From Verpa conica (taxonomy: Eukaryota; Ascomycota; Pezizomycetes; Pezizales; Morchellaceae), in the NCBI GenBank assembly GCA_033030425.1, contig JAUFSD010000011.1, forward strand, positions 992,001 through 1,056,000: 64,000 nt of DNA, written 5' to 3'. Position 1 is the first letter of the stretch; the number at the start of each line of letters is the position of its first letter. Shown piece after piece: positions 11,486 through 22,945 of the stretch. The notes below the pieces were generated by a model. The model was not told the origin of the DNA and made no database searches. It was given only the letters and a program-made list of their open reading frames with translations. The position numbers were made by a program, and so were the translations under genes.

Positions 11486-12923
11486 AAACGGAACCATACG
11501 TAGATTCAAACGAGATTCTATTAGTTCCCTGCCCCGGTCTTGCGTTACAATTGCCAAATGCAAGTGTGATATTGTCATAATGGGTTTTACCCATCGGAGG
11601 GGCTGCAAAAGTAAGTAGGTCAAGGAGATTGAGTTGGGGGGTGTATGAGCAATATATAGAGTAGGAACAAATAATCCCAGGCAAGCATCCACCGCGAAAG
11701 AATATAAGGCAGTTGGGACGAACGCCCAGTCATTTCAAGATAATCAAACCTGTAGGGACACTCCCAAGGTGGCACTCTCGCCAACAAACAGTGCGAGAGT
11801 CCGAGGGTGAACCGCACAATTGAGACTAGCAAGTGCTGCGCTTGCGTTCAGAGAGGCTTATTACCTCCTAAAATCTGGAGTCGCTACTCTATTATGGTGA
11901 ATACTAGAGAGACCCCTTAAGCGTCTGCTGACTGGAAATATATTCCTGTTTGTGTGACGTTTGGATATCTGATGAATTGTTGGGGATTAATTACAAATAG
12001 GTCCGGTAGAGCCATGTGCGGGGCTGAAAGGATTGCAAAAATGGCAGCGGTGTTATTTTTCGAATGAGGGTGTCTCATATATGGGTGTCATAATTTTCAG
12101 AGCGTAGAGTATTTAATGGTAGATCCTCTAGCTTCTATTCTATCCATAGATATATAATGAATCATGAGTATATACGTACAAAGGCCCAGCCTAAATTGTT
12201 ATTCAGTAATATATATATAACATGTGGCGACAACCAACCTGACACATTCGTGAGATGGCATATATATAGAGACAGTACTTCTCTAGGTTTATAGCAGCTT
12301 CGTCTAATTAGCTCAAGCCGTACCTGTTCCTCTATTGATAAATTCATTTCTTCCCTACTCGGTTGAGACAGATGTATCTGTTGGTGCACGTGGTTGACAT
12401 CAGTGAATGGCTGTAATCCATGTGACAGGTTGCAAAGCAATCAGTCCACATCCATATTACGAGGATCAGTCCTCCTCGATCTCTTGCAACTATGTTACCG
12501 ATTCTGTACTATAAAATCAGGGCTCTCCGCCAATCTATCATTTTTTTTTAGGTATTCAGAGCTTTAGGGTCTACTGCAGGATAAAACCTGCTTTACAGCC
12601 AGTCCAACTCAAGAGACATATACAAGTATGTGCCTGATTTATAAGTTGCTGAATACCATTTAGCAAACTGTACAAGATTGCTTTACAATTGAAGCGTGAT
12701 GTGTTTTCATCTTAGAAGCATTGTCGTTTGATTTACTGAGGATCACCCACAAGCTATCTCGATTAATCATTCTTCTTACTAACTTTAAATTTAACAATCA
12801 TGAGTTTACTTTGACTCCCTGTTTCCATAGAGATTATGACCCTTCCCCTGCGCTGCCATGTTAACCCCCACTCACTCTTTAGTACAATGAAGGACCTCTT
12901 GGACGATATTCCAATATTTCAAC
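11486..12923. other. Intergenic; weak coding trace at 12162-12440 (-)
   Basis: A minus-strand frame includes SREEMNLSIEEQVRLELIRR, which looks protein-like, but it lacks a start and splice support and includes TATATA runs. Otherwise nothing seen. Confidence 0.3.
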
Positions 12924-13836
12924 CTAGTCAACTAGGTATCTGCCTCGATACCTGTCTCGGTGCCCTTCAAAAGACTAAGAGTCAGTACAGTGCAAGCATG
13001 GCAAGTGAGATAGGTTCAAAAGAAGCATACCATTCCTGCCTGAGGATCGTTCAGGTTCATTAGCGCCAAGGTCATGCCATTGACGCTCTGTCCATCAAAT
13101 CCCCTATGTAACCTCTTATACCAATTAGGCTTAGAATCTCCTTCCCCTTTGACCACAGCAGTGGCACTGTCCAGCGCGACCTGCATGCCAAGCACATGGC
13201 AGCTGAAGGTCAGTCTCTTGGAGCGACTGACGCTGGCCTCCTTGAACATGTAATGGGTGATTGTAATGAAATCACCCATACAATTCACGCTACGGCTGAG
13301 GGTGCACGCAAGGTCATAAACTTGATTCAGTGTCATGGTTTTTCTATCTGTAGTTGCCATGCCCTCGCCAATGAAGATCGAGGCAAAGGTATCAAGAATT
13401 TTGTCAATGGCACGGTGGAGACGATTGTCAGTGTAGCCAGGGAGATGGATTGCAACGCGCGGAAAGTTGGGATTTGCTGAGAAATCACTATCGGGAACCG
13501 ACGCCAGCAGAACAGAGAACCGCTGAACGGCTTGGAAACAATAGACAGCACGCTTGATGCATTCGACCGTGGGGACCATAGACTCGTGATACTCCAGTTG
13601 GGAGATAGTGTGAGAAACGGCGAGCACCGCAACGAACCTATCATCGCTAGACATATTTGGGGTGATTTTAGGCCAACAGGGGTTATGGTACTCCCTAATC
13701 ATAGTTTTTCAGTATGGCATCATCAGAAACATACATGTAAACATGCCATGCTCCACTCATGAGGACTTACCCGCTATCTATGTGAGACTGTTCTAAATCC
13801 ATCTGAAGTTTGAGGTCTTCGTAGCGGAATAGCGGG
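12924..13836 (-). CDS. Multi-exon helical protein, unknown function (5' end unresolved)
   Basis: Main exon 13694-13031 encodes 221 residues of mixed helical protein. It is joined downstream by a textbook 56-nt intron (13030-12975, GTATGC...TACTGACTCTTAG) to a 16-codon last exon ending TAG at 12924-12926. Upstream, an intron 13770-13695 (GTAAGT...ATTAG) joins in frame to an internal exon 13836-13771 encoding LFRYEDLKLQMDLEQSHIDS, itself preceded by a TTGCAG acceptor, so at least one more 5' exon must exist beyond 13837. The LxLDLEQ-like segment faintly recalls fungal HeLo-type N-terminal domains, but this is not enough to name it. A Trp in SKPNWYKR lies in a position reminiscent of the 34-56 kb family (see findings). 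Confidence 0.6.
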
Positions 13837-16800
13837 CTGCAATAGGGAGTAAATATAGTTAGGAGGGCCTATTTACTATATCTGATGGGGTTTGACCAAC
13901 GTACTGTTGCTTTTGCAGTATTGAATAGATATCCGTAGCTCTTGTGCTTGTGCTTGCTGGTGATGTCGGAGAAAGGTAGTTTTAGCAATGATGTGGGATG
14001 GGAGAGGGCAGGATCAGTGAAGTGGGGTGGGGGAGCGAGATGAGAAATGTCACAGTGCTTGGGGCAAACAGAGGAAAGCCCTCCAAAGATGAGCATGCCC
14101 TGAATGATAAAGTAATAATCATATCAATCACAGCAGTCACATTAGCAAGCAGCAAGTACCTTAATCCACAGAGTCGACCAGTTAGCGAAGTGACTTATGA
14201 CTGTATAATTAGAACAAGATCGAATACTACAGATAAACCCAATGTGTAGCAACACCTCAAGCATAACCATAATCAGACAATGATACATGATGAGCACCAC
14301 TTTAGAGTAACAACCTGGTACGCCAGAGAATGTATTCTTGAGTCGTATATGAACTCTCTTTACAGATTGTCCCCAATAATATGGCTCGCAAGATTGCCTA
14401 ATCTATAGTGCCCGATTTTCAAGACTCGTAAGATCGATACATACTCCAACACATGAAACGTACCCCCGAGACGCAACGCAACGACCTGCCTGCGCTAGAA
14501 CCTCCATTTCTAATCAACAGGGAGGTATGGAATGTTGATCATTCTTGGTATCGATCTCTCTATCGCCACCAATAACACTGAATAATATTATTGTAGACCT
14601 TAATAATTTACATGACAATAAATTCCATGTCGCATAGATGACTATTCGTATAATATACCCGTCGAGGGTTGGAATTACTTCATACTGTAATTAATGGCGT
14701 GCTCTTTTCATTTACCTATACAAATGTAGAGGAGGATGACTTTTAGGACTCAGCAGAAGTTGGATATGTATACGCCTGTTATATAGCACAAATGTTTTAT
14801 CACAAGATAATGCATGTAAGTTGATATATAACTAGTAGTAGGTACTTTCGTATTTTGACCTTTGCCACTGGCTAGCCTCACTATACATATGGGTATCAAG
14901 ATAAGTGCTAGTCACCAACTATCACTCGCTCGAGGGTTAGGTTTCATGTCTGAGTATAGATATACGATGTAGGGATGGGACCAAATTGTTTTGTAATACA
15001 AACAATTGTTGTCACACTAGTGACTAGTGGCTGTACTAGTAGTTAGCACCAGGTGTCTTCTCTGGACTATAGGGGAAGGTTTTAAACAATAGGCTAAGAG
15101 TAAACTGGAGGACAGATATAACTAAAGAACAAACTTGATTGATACCTAAAGAAAGACGCAGGAGAAGCCTGCTTATATAGTTACAAATCCACTTAACATA
15201 GAAAACATTCCGTAATCCCAATACAAAGTAAAAGCCAATCCGTTACCATACAATTCTTCCGATACTCGGATAGAATTTCCTTCCGTCGGTTATACTATTC
15301 CCCCGCTTGGTTACCCTGCCGGACCATCCGGGATTCTATTCCTCCGGTGTTGCCACACCCCGTATTCGCCACACTTAACTTCACAGAGTGTCACTTATTC
15401 CAACAGAAGGCTCACCGCTTATACCCGTCTTTCTTTCTGTACTTATAACAATATACATTTTCTTTCTTCAAAAGATTTCAAAGAGCTATAACTGAGTTTA
15501 TTCTGAAAAAAGCAGGTTTAAATACAGAGATGGAGAGCGTTTCTTTTCTGGAGAAAGACACGTTGCGTTGAGGTATTATGATAGGTATTTGGATTACTGG
15601 AAAGACAATAAGGGAAGGCACTCTACGACGGGTAAATCATTAGAAGACACTGGCTGTGGGGACCTCTAATATAAAGGGAATTTAAAAGAAGGAGAACCGA
15701 GGCTATACGTAGAAGACAAGGAAGAAAAGAAGGGGGAGAGGAAGACCGGAGGAGGGATAGGGGACCGGTGGAAAGATGCAAAGGAAAGTAAAACATGAGG
15801 AGGAGATTTGAGTAGTTTAGGCAGTAGTTGGTTTTTTTTTGTTTTGTTTTTCTTTATATTTTGTTTGATTATTTTGTTTTGACTTTGGACCAGAATACCA
15901 TAGCCCAAGGGCTTCATGTATTTAATGGTTAATTCATCCATTAATTCATTCTACGACGCATAATAAATTCTGATAACGGCTTGGTGCAACAGGCATCATA
16001 TATTATATAAGCCGATAACTATCTCGCTACTCTGTATCTCTTACCCTAAAGTCTACCTGGAGCTGATATATAGTCGTTCGAACATGGGCTCAGTAGATCA
16101 ATAATCTGTGTTCACTACTATGTCAACACAGTAAGCTCAAGGTGTAAAGATTGTATTGTGTTATGACAAACTCTGTATGAATCTGTGCACATACGCATTC
16201 TAAGCCCTATCACTAGAAGATATATAAAATGCTACAAGTCTTCAAGTACGCCCGCGGCCGGTGGCTCAATTATCCTTATTAAGTCTATATCTTCTTTCCA
16301 GGAGTACATGACCGAATAAACGATAATTCTCTTATATTTGCGAGCTGGCATCATGTTAGCTGATGTATAAAAAGAGGGATAAACCGCAGAGTGTGGGACC
16401 CCAGATTAAGGAAACAGAGCCCTATTAGGCTCAAATGAGACCTCAAGTTTGATCACACGGTAAGGTTAAATCTTCTGGGTCGAAATAAGTACAAACAAAC
16501 GAGGGTTTCAGTTACACAATTTTACCTATCAAGAACTAAGTATGGTGTAGGCCTATCTACAACAATCGACCAACCCTCCATCGACCTTGTAGGTGCGTAC
16601 CTAAACCAAGGTATTCATCTCCACGGTAGATTCTTTACCGACCGAAAATATCAAACTCTCACGGGAGGCCAGAGGTGATGGTGTCTTAGTGCAATCGAGT
16701 CTCGCCACACATATCGCAAGGTTGCCATGGCGACCAATATCCCGGCGATCCCGCGAGTACAACTTGGTAAACGCCTTATTGACAGAGGCCTTCTTGTACT

Positions 16801-17770
16801 TCTTTGCGTGATATAGTATGGCATATCTGTAGAGATGGTATCCGTCAAGGATTGGCGCTTCCTCAGTAGGCGCCATCCTAAGTATGTAGTTCACTAGGGG
16901 TGTTAGGGTTCTGGTACGTGGCAGGGTGTGGGTGTTTGGCGCAGTAATTGAAGCTATGCGAATATGGGCAGATCGTATCAATCAGCTACGGTATAGGGGG
17001 ATACCAACTAGATGAAGTAGATAGAATAGTACGTACCTTGAGATTCGATTCGCGGTATCTCGGATTTTTACTTGAAATATATGGTTAATAGATGAGGAGG
17101 TAATTATACACATATATATGTCGAGAGTAAGCCGGTGTACGTTGGGGCTTGGGTCCTCTTTCAATGTGTCATATTCTAGCAGGAGCATGTAGTGCAATAC
17201 GTGTTTTTTCTTTGCCTCTCCCGCGAACCAGGGTAAAATTCTCCGTCGACAGCTTCATGCGACTTCAAGGAAGATACTTAATCAATGTACAAGCAGAACT
17301 GAACACAGAGGATGAAAGGATAAACGCGATATAGATCCTCCTAAATACAGTCTTGTCTATCGAGATGTCATGTGATTGGTGCATGGATGAAGCCTAGAGG
17401 GTGATCAGTCACCTATATATGCAGGCTAGATAGCTATCACGTAGGAGAGGACAGCAGCTATAGGTTAACGGGGCCAGCATCCTCTGAAAGAAATACTACG
17501 TTCGATCTTTCTAGAATCTGGGTAGCATGGTAGTCTTCGTTTTTGTTAGAGGTGTCTTTGGTGAAATGTAGGGCAGTAAAACCCTAACTGCCCCACAACG
17601 CGAAATGTTCAAGCCTTTCATGTCAATAAGTTGCGTCTCGCTTCTACACTACCCCAATAGCCACAAATAATACGTTACTTTTTTCCAGGCAACCATACAA
17701 ACACCCACAGTAACTCTGTCCATAACAGAGCTGTAAACACTGAGCTTTAATTGGTTAATTGTTATATATC
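13837..17770. other. Long intergenic region; possible small gene at 16601-16876 (-)
   Basis: May contain the missing 5' exon(s) of the preceding minus-strand gene (within 13840-14100). At 16876-16601 on the minus strand a 91-codon frame beginning MAPTEEAPILDG contains YHLYRYAILYHAKKYKKASV; it is protein-like but unsupported by neighbours. A T-rich tract lies at about 15830-15880. No repeats recognised. Confidence 0.3.
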
Positions 17771-18691
17771 ATGTCGCGCAACGGGGCCATGGTGGAGCGA
17801 GAGCCAGATGATCCATACACAAATCCACTAAGTTTTGCGAGCGTTACAGACTACCCCGTTGATGAATACGAGCCATTTGATGGAGGTTACCCTGTTCTTA
17901 CTGCCCGGCATGCTGAAGCCGGCATTTGGCCATATCAAGAAAACACGCCGGCCTTCCAGCCCTTCTCTTGGAGGGGAACTGGAAGGCTCCGCAGAGCAAA
18001 GAAAGGAGTCCAACTTCGACCTAAACCCGTCCTAAGGTCAAGAGGGAGGTCTCGCGGTACGGACCCCTTCTTTGATCTCGTCAACAGTAGTACAGAGTGT
18101 AAGTCTCCCTACATAAACATCTCTATGACGAAGGATGAAATTGCTGAAGCCAACCTAGGCCCTCCTGTCACAGCAATTCGCATCGACCCTCATACGGAAG
18201 TTGATAGAAAGGCGCAGCGACCATCCACCACCACCGAAAGCCATTGCTCTAGCTCCCCCCTTCCAAAAACTACCCAAATACTACCCAAATCACTCAGAAA
18301 CTCAATCAGTGAGTGTGGATCGGTCAGATTTGTTGCAAACAGCAAAGGGAATGGTGGTAATGGTAGTACGAGAGCGGCCCCCAGAAACAGATCGTCCAAA
18401 ATCCTCCTCAAGCCAAAGACCCCATACCCGGAATCACCTGGTACACCACTTAATGAAGATCGGTCTTCCGAGCCGGTAGTGTTACACCATGAGCTTCCGT
18501 CTCTCATCGATGAGCTCAGGGAGAAACGGGACGTGTTAGAAGAAGATACCGGGTACCGCATGCCCGTTAGAATTGGATCACCAAACCTCTCGATCTCGGA
18601 AAGGTCAATGGAGCAGCAAGGAGCCTTTGGTACGCTGAAGAGAACTATGCGAAACCTCTTCCAGACGTTGTCAAACAAGAACATCAGCTAG
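17771..18691 (+). CDS. Disordered basic/Ser-Pro-rich protein
   Basis: Single-exon ORF. The first ATG is at 17771 (MSRNGAMVERE), giving 306 aa to TAG at 18689-18691. The sequence is low in hydrophobics and rich in Ser, Arg, Pro and Glu. It has a basic patch around residues 72-96 (LRPKPVLRSRGRSRG), an acidic helix SLIDELREKRDVLEEDTG and an amphipathic basic C-terminus (TLKRTMRNLFQTLSN). There is no signal peptide or membrane segment. The PVLR-x2-GR-x2-G element recurs in the 31.2-33.0 kb gene. Function unknown; it belongs with the other disordered proteins of the window by style. Confidence 0.65.
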   Translation: MSRNGAMVEREPDDPYTNPLSFASVTDYPVDEYEPFDGGYPVLTARHAEAGIWPYQENTPAFQPFSWRGTGRLRRAKKGVQLRPKPVLRSRGRSRGTDPFFDLVNSSTECKSPYINISMTKDEIAEANLGPPVTAIRIDPHTEVDRKAQRPSTTTESHCSSSPLPKTTQILPKSLRNSISECGSVRFVANSKGNGGNGSTRAAPRNRSSKILLKPKTPYPESPGTPLNEDRSSEPVVLHHELPSLIDELREKRDVLEEDTGYRMPVRIGSPNLSISERSMEQQGAFGTLKRTMRNLFQTLSNKNIS

Positions 18692-18995
18692 TTTAGCTGT
18701 AGCGAAGGCAGCATGTGTTGGGCTATCTCGCTAAACCTTCCTTATACGACTTGACCACCTGATCTCACTCTACGCCTAGTGGTTAGATTCCCCCCTCCGT
18801 AATTCGTAGGTTTTAGTTAGCTAGTACTTTCATGATAGTCCCAACTAGCTAGCTATTCTGAATCAGCCAGTACTAAATTTGCATATCAGATGAATGTATA
18901 GCGCGTTGATTACGAGATACAATTACATATAACTATCTTATTCGTATCCACTTCGTTCATTACTTCGAAACAATATAAGACTTAAAGTATTAATC

Positions 18996-19002
18996 GTTAC
19001 TT
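18996..19002 (+). repeat. Target-site duplication, left copy (GTTACTT)
   Basis: The 7-mer GTTACTT immediately precedes the left terminus of the 5.6-kb transposon and is repeated immediately after its right terminus at 24642-24648. Confidence 0.85.
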
Positions 19003-19116
19003 TACGGGGGCCTGTATGACTACAACCGTCACATCAACTAATTTAGAACAACAAAAAAAAATTAAATGAAATAAAAATTAAAAACAACAAACTGCCACCA
19101 CAATAGTATATTTATA

Positions 19117-21042
19117 CTACTCATTCTCTGTATCGCTGCCACAGTTTTGATTTATAATGCCTATATCTAAATATTCATCTACATCTAAATCTAGTTCATG
19201 TATTGATAATAAATCGCTACAGGACTCTCTTTGTAGCTCAGGCGTCCACTGATATGTGTTAAGCGGCTGTGGACATAATGAAAGATTTTGTCCATCTTCA
19301 ATGAGATTGACTATAACTTGACGGAGATAAAAGTATGCGACACGGTGGAGAGGGAGTTTGTTACCACTTTGAGGTTCTATATAAACTGATTCATACTTTA
19401 TAGGGTAGTCGTATATACCAATACTTTGAAGAATGGTTATACACTTATTGAGAGTATCAGAGGGAAGATATTCATTCGGATCTATTTTATAACTATAGTA
19501 TTAGTAATTTGAAAAAAATGGAAAAATAGTTATGGTACCATAATCGGTAAGATCAGCTTGAAGTCTTTTTAAAACGGTTTGATCTGGTGGTGAGCCATAG
19601 TCACGTATACCATCAGGTGGCGTGAAGTATAGTACAACTGGCTGTCCAATAGGAAGATTTGGACGGTTTTTTTGATAGCGAATTCTGTGAGTATTCCAGA
19701 GTCGAACATACTCATATATTTCTTCCCGTACAATTGGCATATATATATATAACAGTGCAATTTTGTCTGCAAAACTGCCTGTGAAGTCACCAGAATCGCG
19801 TAGATTATCAAAATAGTTCTAAATGTTTACATTGAAAAGTAAGTAAGTAAGTATTTAGATACTAGTAAACTGGTAGGGTTTTATACTTTCCATGTACTAC
19901 TTTGACTTTTGCTCATTCCTCTCCACCATGATTCAATACGTTGATTGAGAGTTGATGTTCCATACCAATAGATCTGGTTAAATTGTATATCGGGATTTTT
20001 AGCCTTATGAAGCTGCCAGTGGGCATTGGCCATCATAGTGGTTTCAGTTCCCCGATCTGAACGGATAGCATTAGGCAAAATATTTGTTTCTTCTATTAAG
20101 TCAAGATATTGACGGAGAACAGCTATACCAGTTCTGCATGATATACCGACATGGATCCAAGACACGTATCTTGCATATATTAGTTTCAGATAGAATAAAA
20201 GGAACCCGATACTAACCGAGAATAAGCGTCAATGCCAGCGTAGACTTCAATACCATACTCACTCATTTTATGATGACCATCGACGGAAAGAACATAGTTA
20301 ACGCCAGGTACACTAAATATACCACGAGGAATTTTCTGCATTCCAAATACACGTTCAGATACTCCAATTGGATCAATAGTTCAAAGAATCTCAAACATTC
20401 GATCTCGAGCTACTGGTATACCACATTGTCTCATGCGCTGGTATGTAAGACGTCGGCCATATAAAGATGTCTGACCAGATTCAAGCTGCTGTTCTAGTAC
20501 TCTCCGCATAACAGTGTTATGTTCAGGAAAGTCCTTCCGCTCAATTCGCCGACGCATCCCCACCGCTAGACGCAAGCGTACCATCCTTTACTGTCAGCTA
20601 TTTAAAAATAGTAAAAGAATATAATAACTCACATATTATTACTAATACTATACCCTTTACGGTGGAGATACTGAAGGATATCCTCATCGGAAAGACTAAA
20701 TTCATAAAATAAAATCCATGATTCAAGTTGGATTGCATGAACGCTAGTAGGAGATAGTTTCATATCATTTTTATGGAAGCTTCAAGTGCTAAGCACACGT
20801 TCTAATGTGCTTTTTAACGGGAAGTCTGTTGAGATTTGAGAATGTGCTTGTGCAGCTATAGCGAGATTTGGATAGTTGTGCCGTAGTTGTTGTTGTATTT
20901 GGTCAACTGTGCGGTTTTCGAGTATGTACCATGACCAAATAAGGTATTTGAATGGCTCCAGGCTTGTTGTATGTGGGGGCATTATGTAGAATTGGATAAC
21001 TTTGAATTTTTTTGATCGGTAAGTAGATATTGTGGGCACCAT
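19117..21042 (-). pseudogene. DDE/rve integrase-like transposase with two premature stops
   Basis: Reading exons in order from ATG 21042: an N-terminal helix-turn-helix-like part (LEPFKYLIWSWYILENRTVD), a linker, then the catalytic core with VDGHHK (first Asp), SDRGTE (second Asp) and NQRIESWW (Glu), as in eukaryotic integrase-core proteins with the NQR[IV]E motif. It ends GSDTENE-TAG at 19117. Introns are at about 20630-20585, 20217-20165, 19880-19820 and 19545-19500. Two in-frame TGA codons interrupt it: 20782-20784, where the family has Trp (TGG to TGA), and 20381-20383, where Arg is expected (CGA to TGA). Both are the transition type produced by RIP. Expected product: the strand-transfer enzyme of the surrounding element, now probably inactive. 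Confidence 0.75.
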
Positions 21043-21125
21043 ATTTATATAGCTACGTATTTCTCTAGATTCCTAATATACTCACAAGCTATTCTTTCTT
21101 TCTTTCTTACTCAATCGATTTAAAA

Positions 21126-22531
21126 ATGACTCATTCACCACCTAGACCCAATGATCCTTACTGTTCTCGATGCTGGCAGTTAAAGTCAAATTTCGTTGGC
21201 ATCTATCCATTGGCTCCTCGGCCTAATCCTTTATCATATCCTCCCAACGTAGCTGAACAACGGTGTCCCGGCTGTTGTCAAATTCGCCCATATGAACAAC
21301 TTTTCCCAATTGAGCATATTCCTGAAAAGAATATTTTGGTGGCTGATAGTAGCTCAAACCTTTCAAAAGCTTCACAAAAAGCAGCCGGAGAAGCTTTATC
21401 CCAATTATCTATTCCTTGTACCTCCCCTCCTACACGCTTCTCAACCTATTCATTGCTAGAAAATGCAATCAATTCTGCAAAATCGGGTTATGCCAATTCC
21501 GCAAAAGCAGGAAATTTAAAAGACTTCGGGTTTAAACGCAAAGCAGCCCCATTTAAATCGGTATCTGGACTATCGAAACCTTCCTTTGGACAGCCAAGTA
21601 GTTCTTTTCCACCTACAACAACTCAGAAACCGCATATTTTTGAAAGACGGTTACGGCTTCTCTACCGACATGAAGATGCAATAAAGCTACTAGAAATTGT
21701 AGGGAGTGAAATCTGGCGGCCAGATAGTGCAACTCTAGACACAATTATTCCTGCCGGCATTTTTTCATGGAGTGGTTTTCTTGAACAACAAGTCCTTCGA
21801 AAAACAGGCCTTTGGCAAGAATTTGGGAAGCCATTTTGGAGTAATACACCACCTGTTTGTAAGTATGTCATTGTTCACTTTTTAATATATATACTAATTT
21901 AGTTAAATAGATCCATATATAGAAAAGGTTACTCTGTTGAGTGCATGGAACAAACGTACTGGTGGAGATCGTTTGCCAGATATAATATATACTGGTAGAG
22001 AAAAACAGACTTTACGACGGGTACTTATGGAGTTCTTTCCAGAAACACAAAAGGGTCCAACGCCATTCGTATATCTTGTAATTGAGTATTCGATTCCATC
22101 TACAGTTGAAGATTATCAAGAGGAGGAAACAGAACCGGATACTCCCAACTATTATAATACTACTTCACCGGATTTGGTGGACGTTGAAGCTATTATCCCA
22201 GAACTCCACCACCAAAAAAATATAGAACAGCTATCACAAGCGTCAATTTCACCTCTTACACTTCCGAAGTCTTTAGATTTGCCAGTTTCCACAGAATCTG
22301 TAGGGGAACCTATAAGTAAAGTATGTTTGCGTTTACCCTTATATTTATATTGAAGCTTATTAAAAATTTGTATAGAGAGATCATACAGAGATTACGATTT
22401 CTTCTGCGAGCTCTAGTCCTGTCATACGGCCTCGAACAAGGGCATATAAACGTGCTAGGTCAAATACGCGAGCTGCTCGAGAGAAAGTAGCCGGCAATAC
22501 TGGAGATGAGAATAGCTGTACTGGAGAATAA
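21126..22531 (+). CDS. Transposon-encoded Cys-motif protein, unknown function
   Basis: Three exons, 21126-21858, 21911-22320 and 22376-22531, with donors GTAAGT and GTATGT, join in phase 1 and phase 0 to an uninterrupted 432-aa protein. The N-terminus has two CxxC knuckles (CSRC at residues 14-17 and CPGC at about 49-52) that could form one zinc site. The middle is Ser-rich. The region RLRLLYRHEDAIKLLEIVGS through WRPDSATLDTIIPAGIFSWS looks folded, and the C-terminus is basic (RPRTRAYKRARSNTRAAREK). It is transcribed divergently from the integrase with only 83 bp between starts, so the two probably share a promoter. It may be an accessory transposition or regulatory protein; this is inferred from position only. 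Confidence 0.7.
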
Positions 22532-22689
22532 GTCGGGAATAATTGAAGTATGGCAATATATGGAGGATAAACAGGCAGAGAATAAGGGGCGGTAATGGCA
22601 GAGAATATGGGCCATAGAGTACATAAGATCTCTAATAAATGGTATGAAGTTTCTTTATCAAATGATGCGTACAGTGAGCCAAACGACGG

Positions 22690-22746
22690 GGTTCCAAGGG
22701 GCTTGCCCTTTGGCCCGGTTCCGCCTCCCCCGAGGCGGTGGGCAAA
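22690..22746. repeat. GC-rich hairpin inside the transposon
   Basis: CCGCCT and AGGCGG pair around a short loop, with TTGCCC / GGGCAA pairing outside it. It lies in the gap between the convergent ends of the plus-strand gene and the oxygenase gene, and could act in transcript ending or be a degenerate inserted element. Confidence 0.45.
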
Positions 22747-22945
22747 AAATTGAATTTGGGGCTAAATTGCAGGGGTTTTGGGAGACTTTGGGGACTATAC
22801 TGGCTCAATAAAAAGTTCTATAAACCTCATATATAATATACCAAATTATTAAAATTAATTATTAAATAAATATAAGTATCACATATACCCCACCTGATCA
22901 CATATACCCCCTCCAAAAAAAACCCGTACATATAAACTTTCCCAA

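Noticed and set aside
15666..15941. 91-codon minus-strand ORF
   Set aside because: Low-complexity Lys/Asn and Ser/Pro translation of a T-rich and purine-rich tract.
18190..18684. 164-codon minus-strand ORF
   Set aside because: Antisense shadow of the 17771-18691 gene; the plus-strand start context and composition are better.
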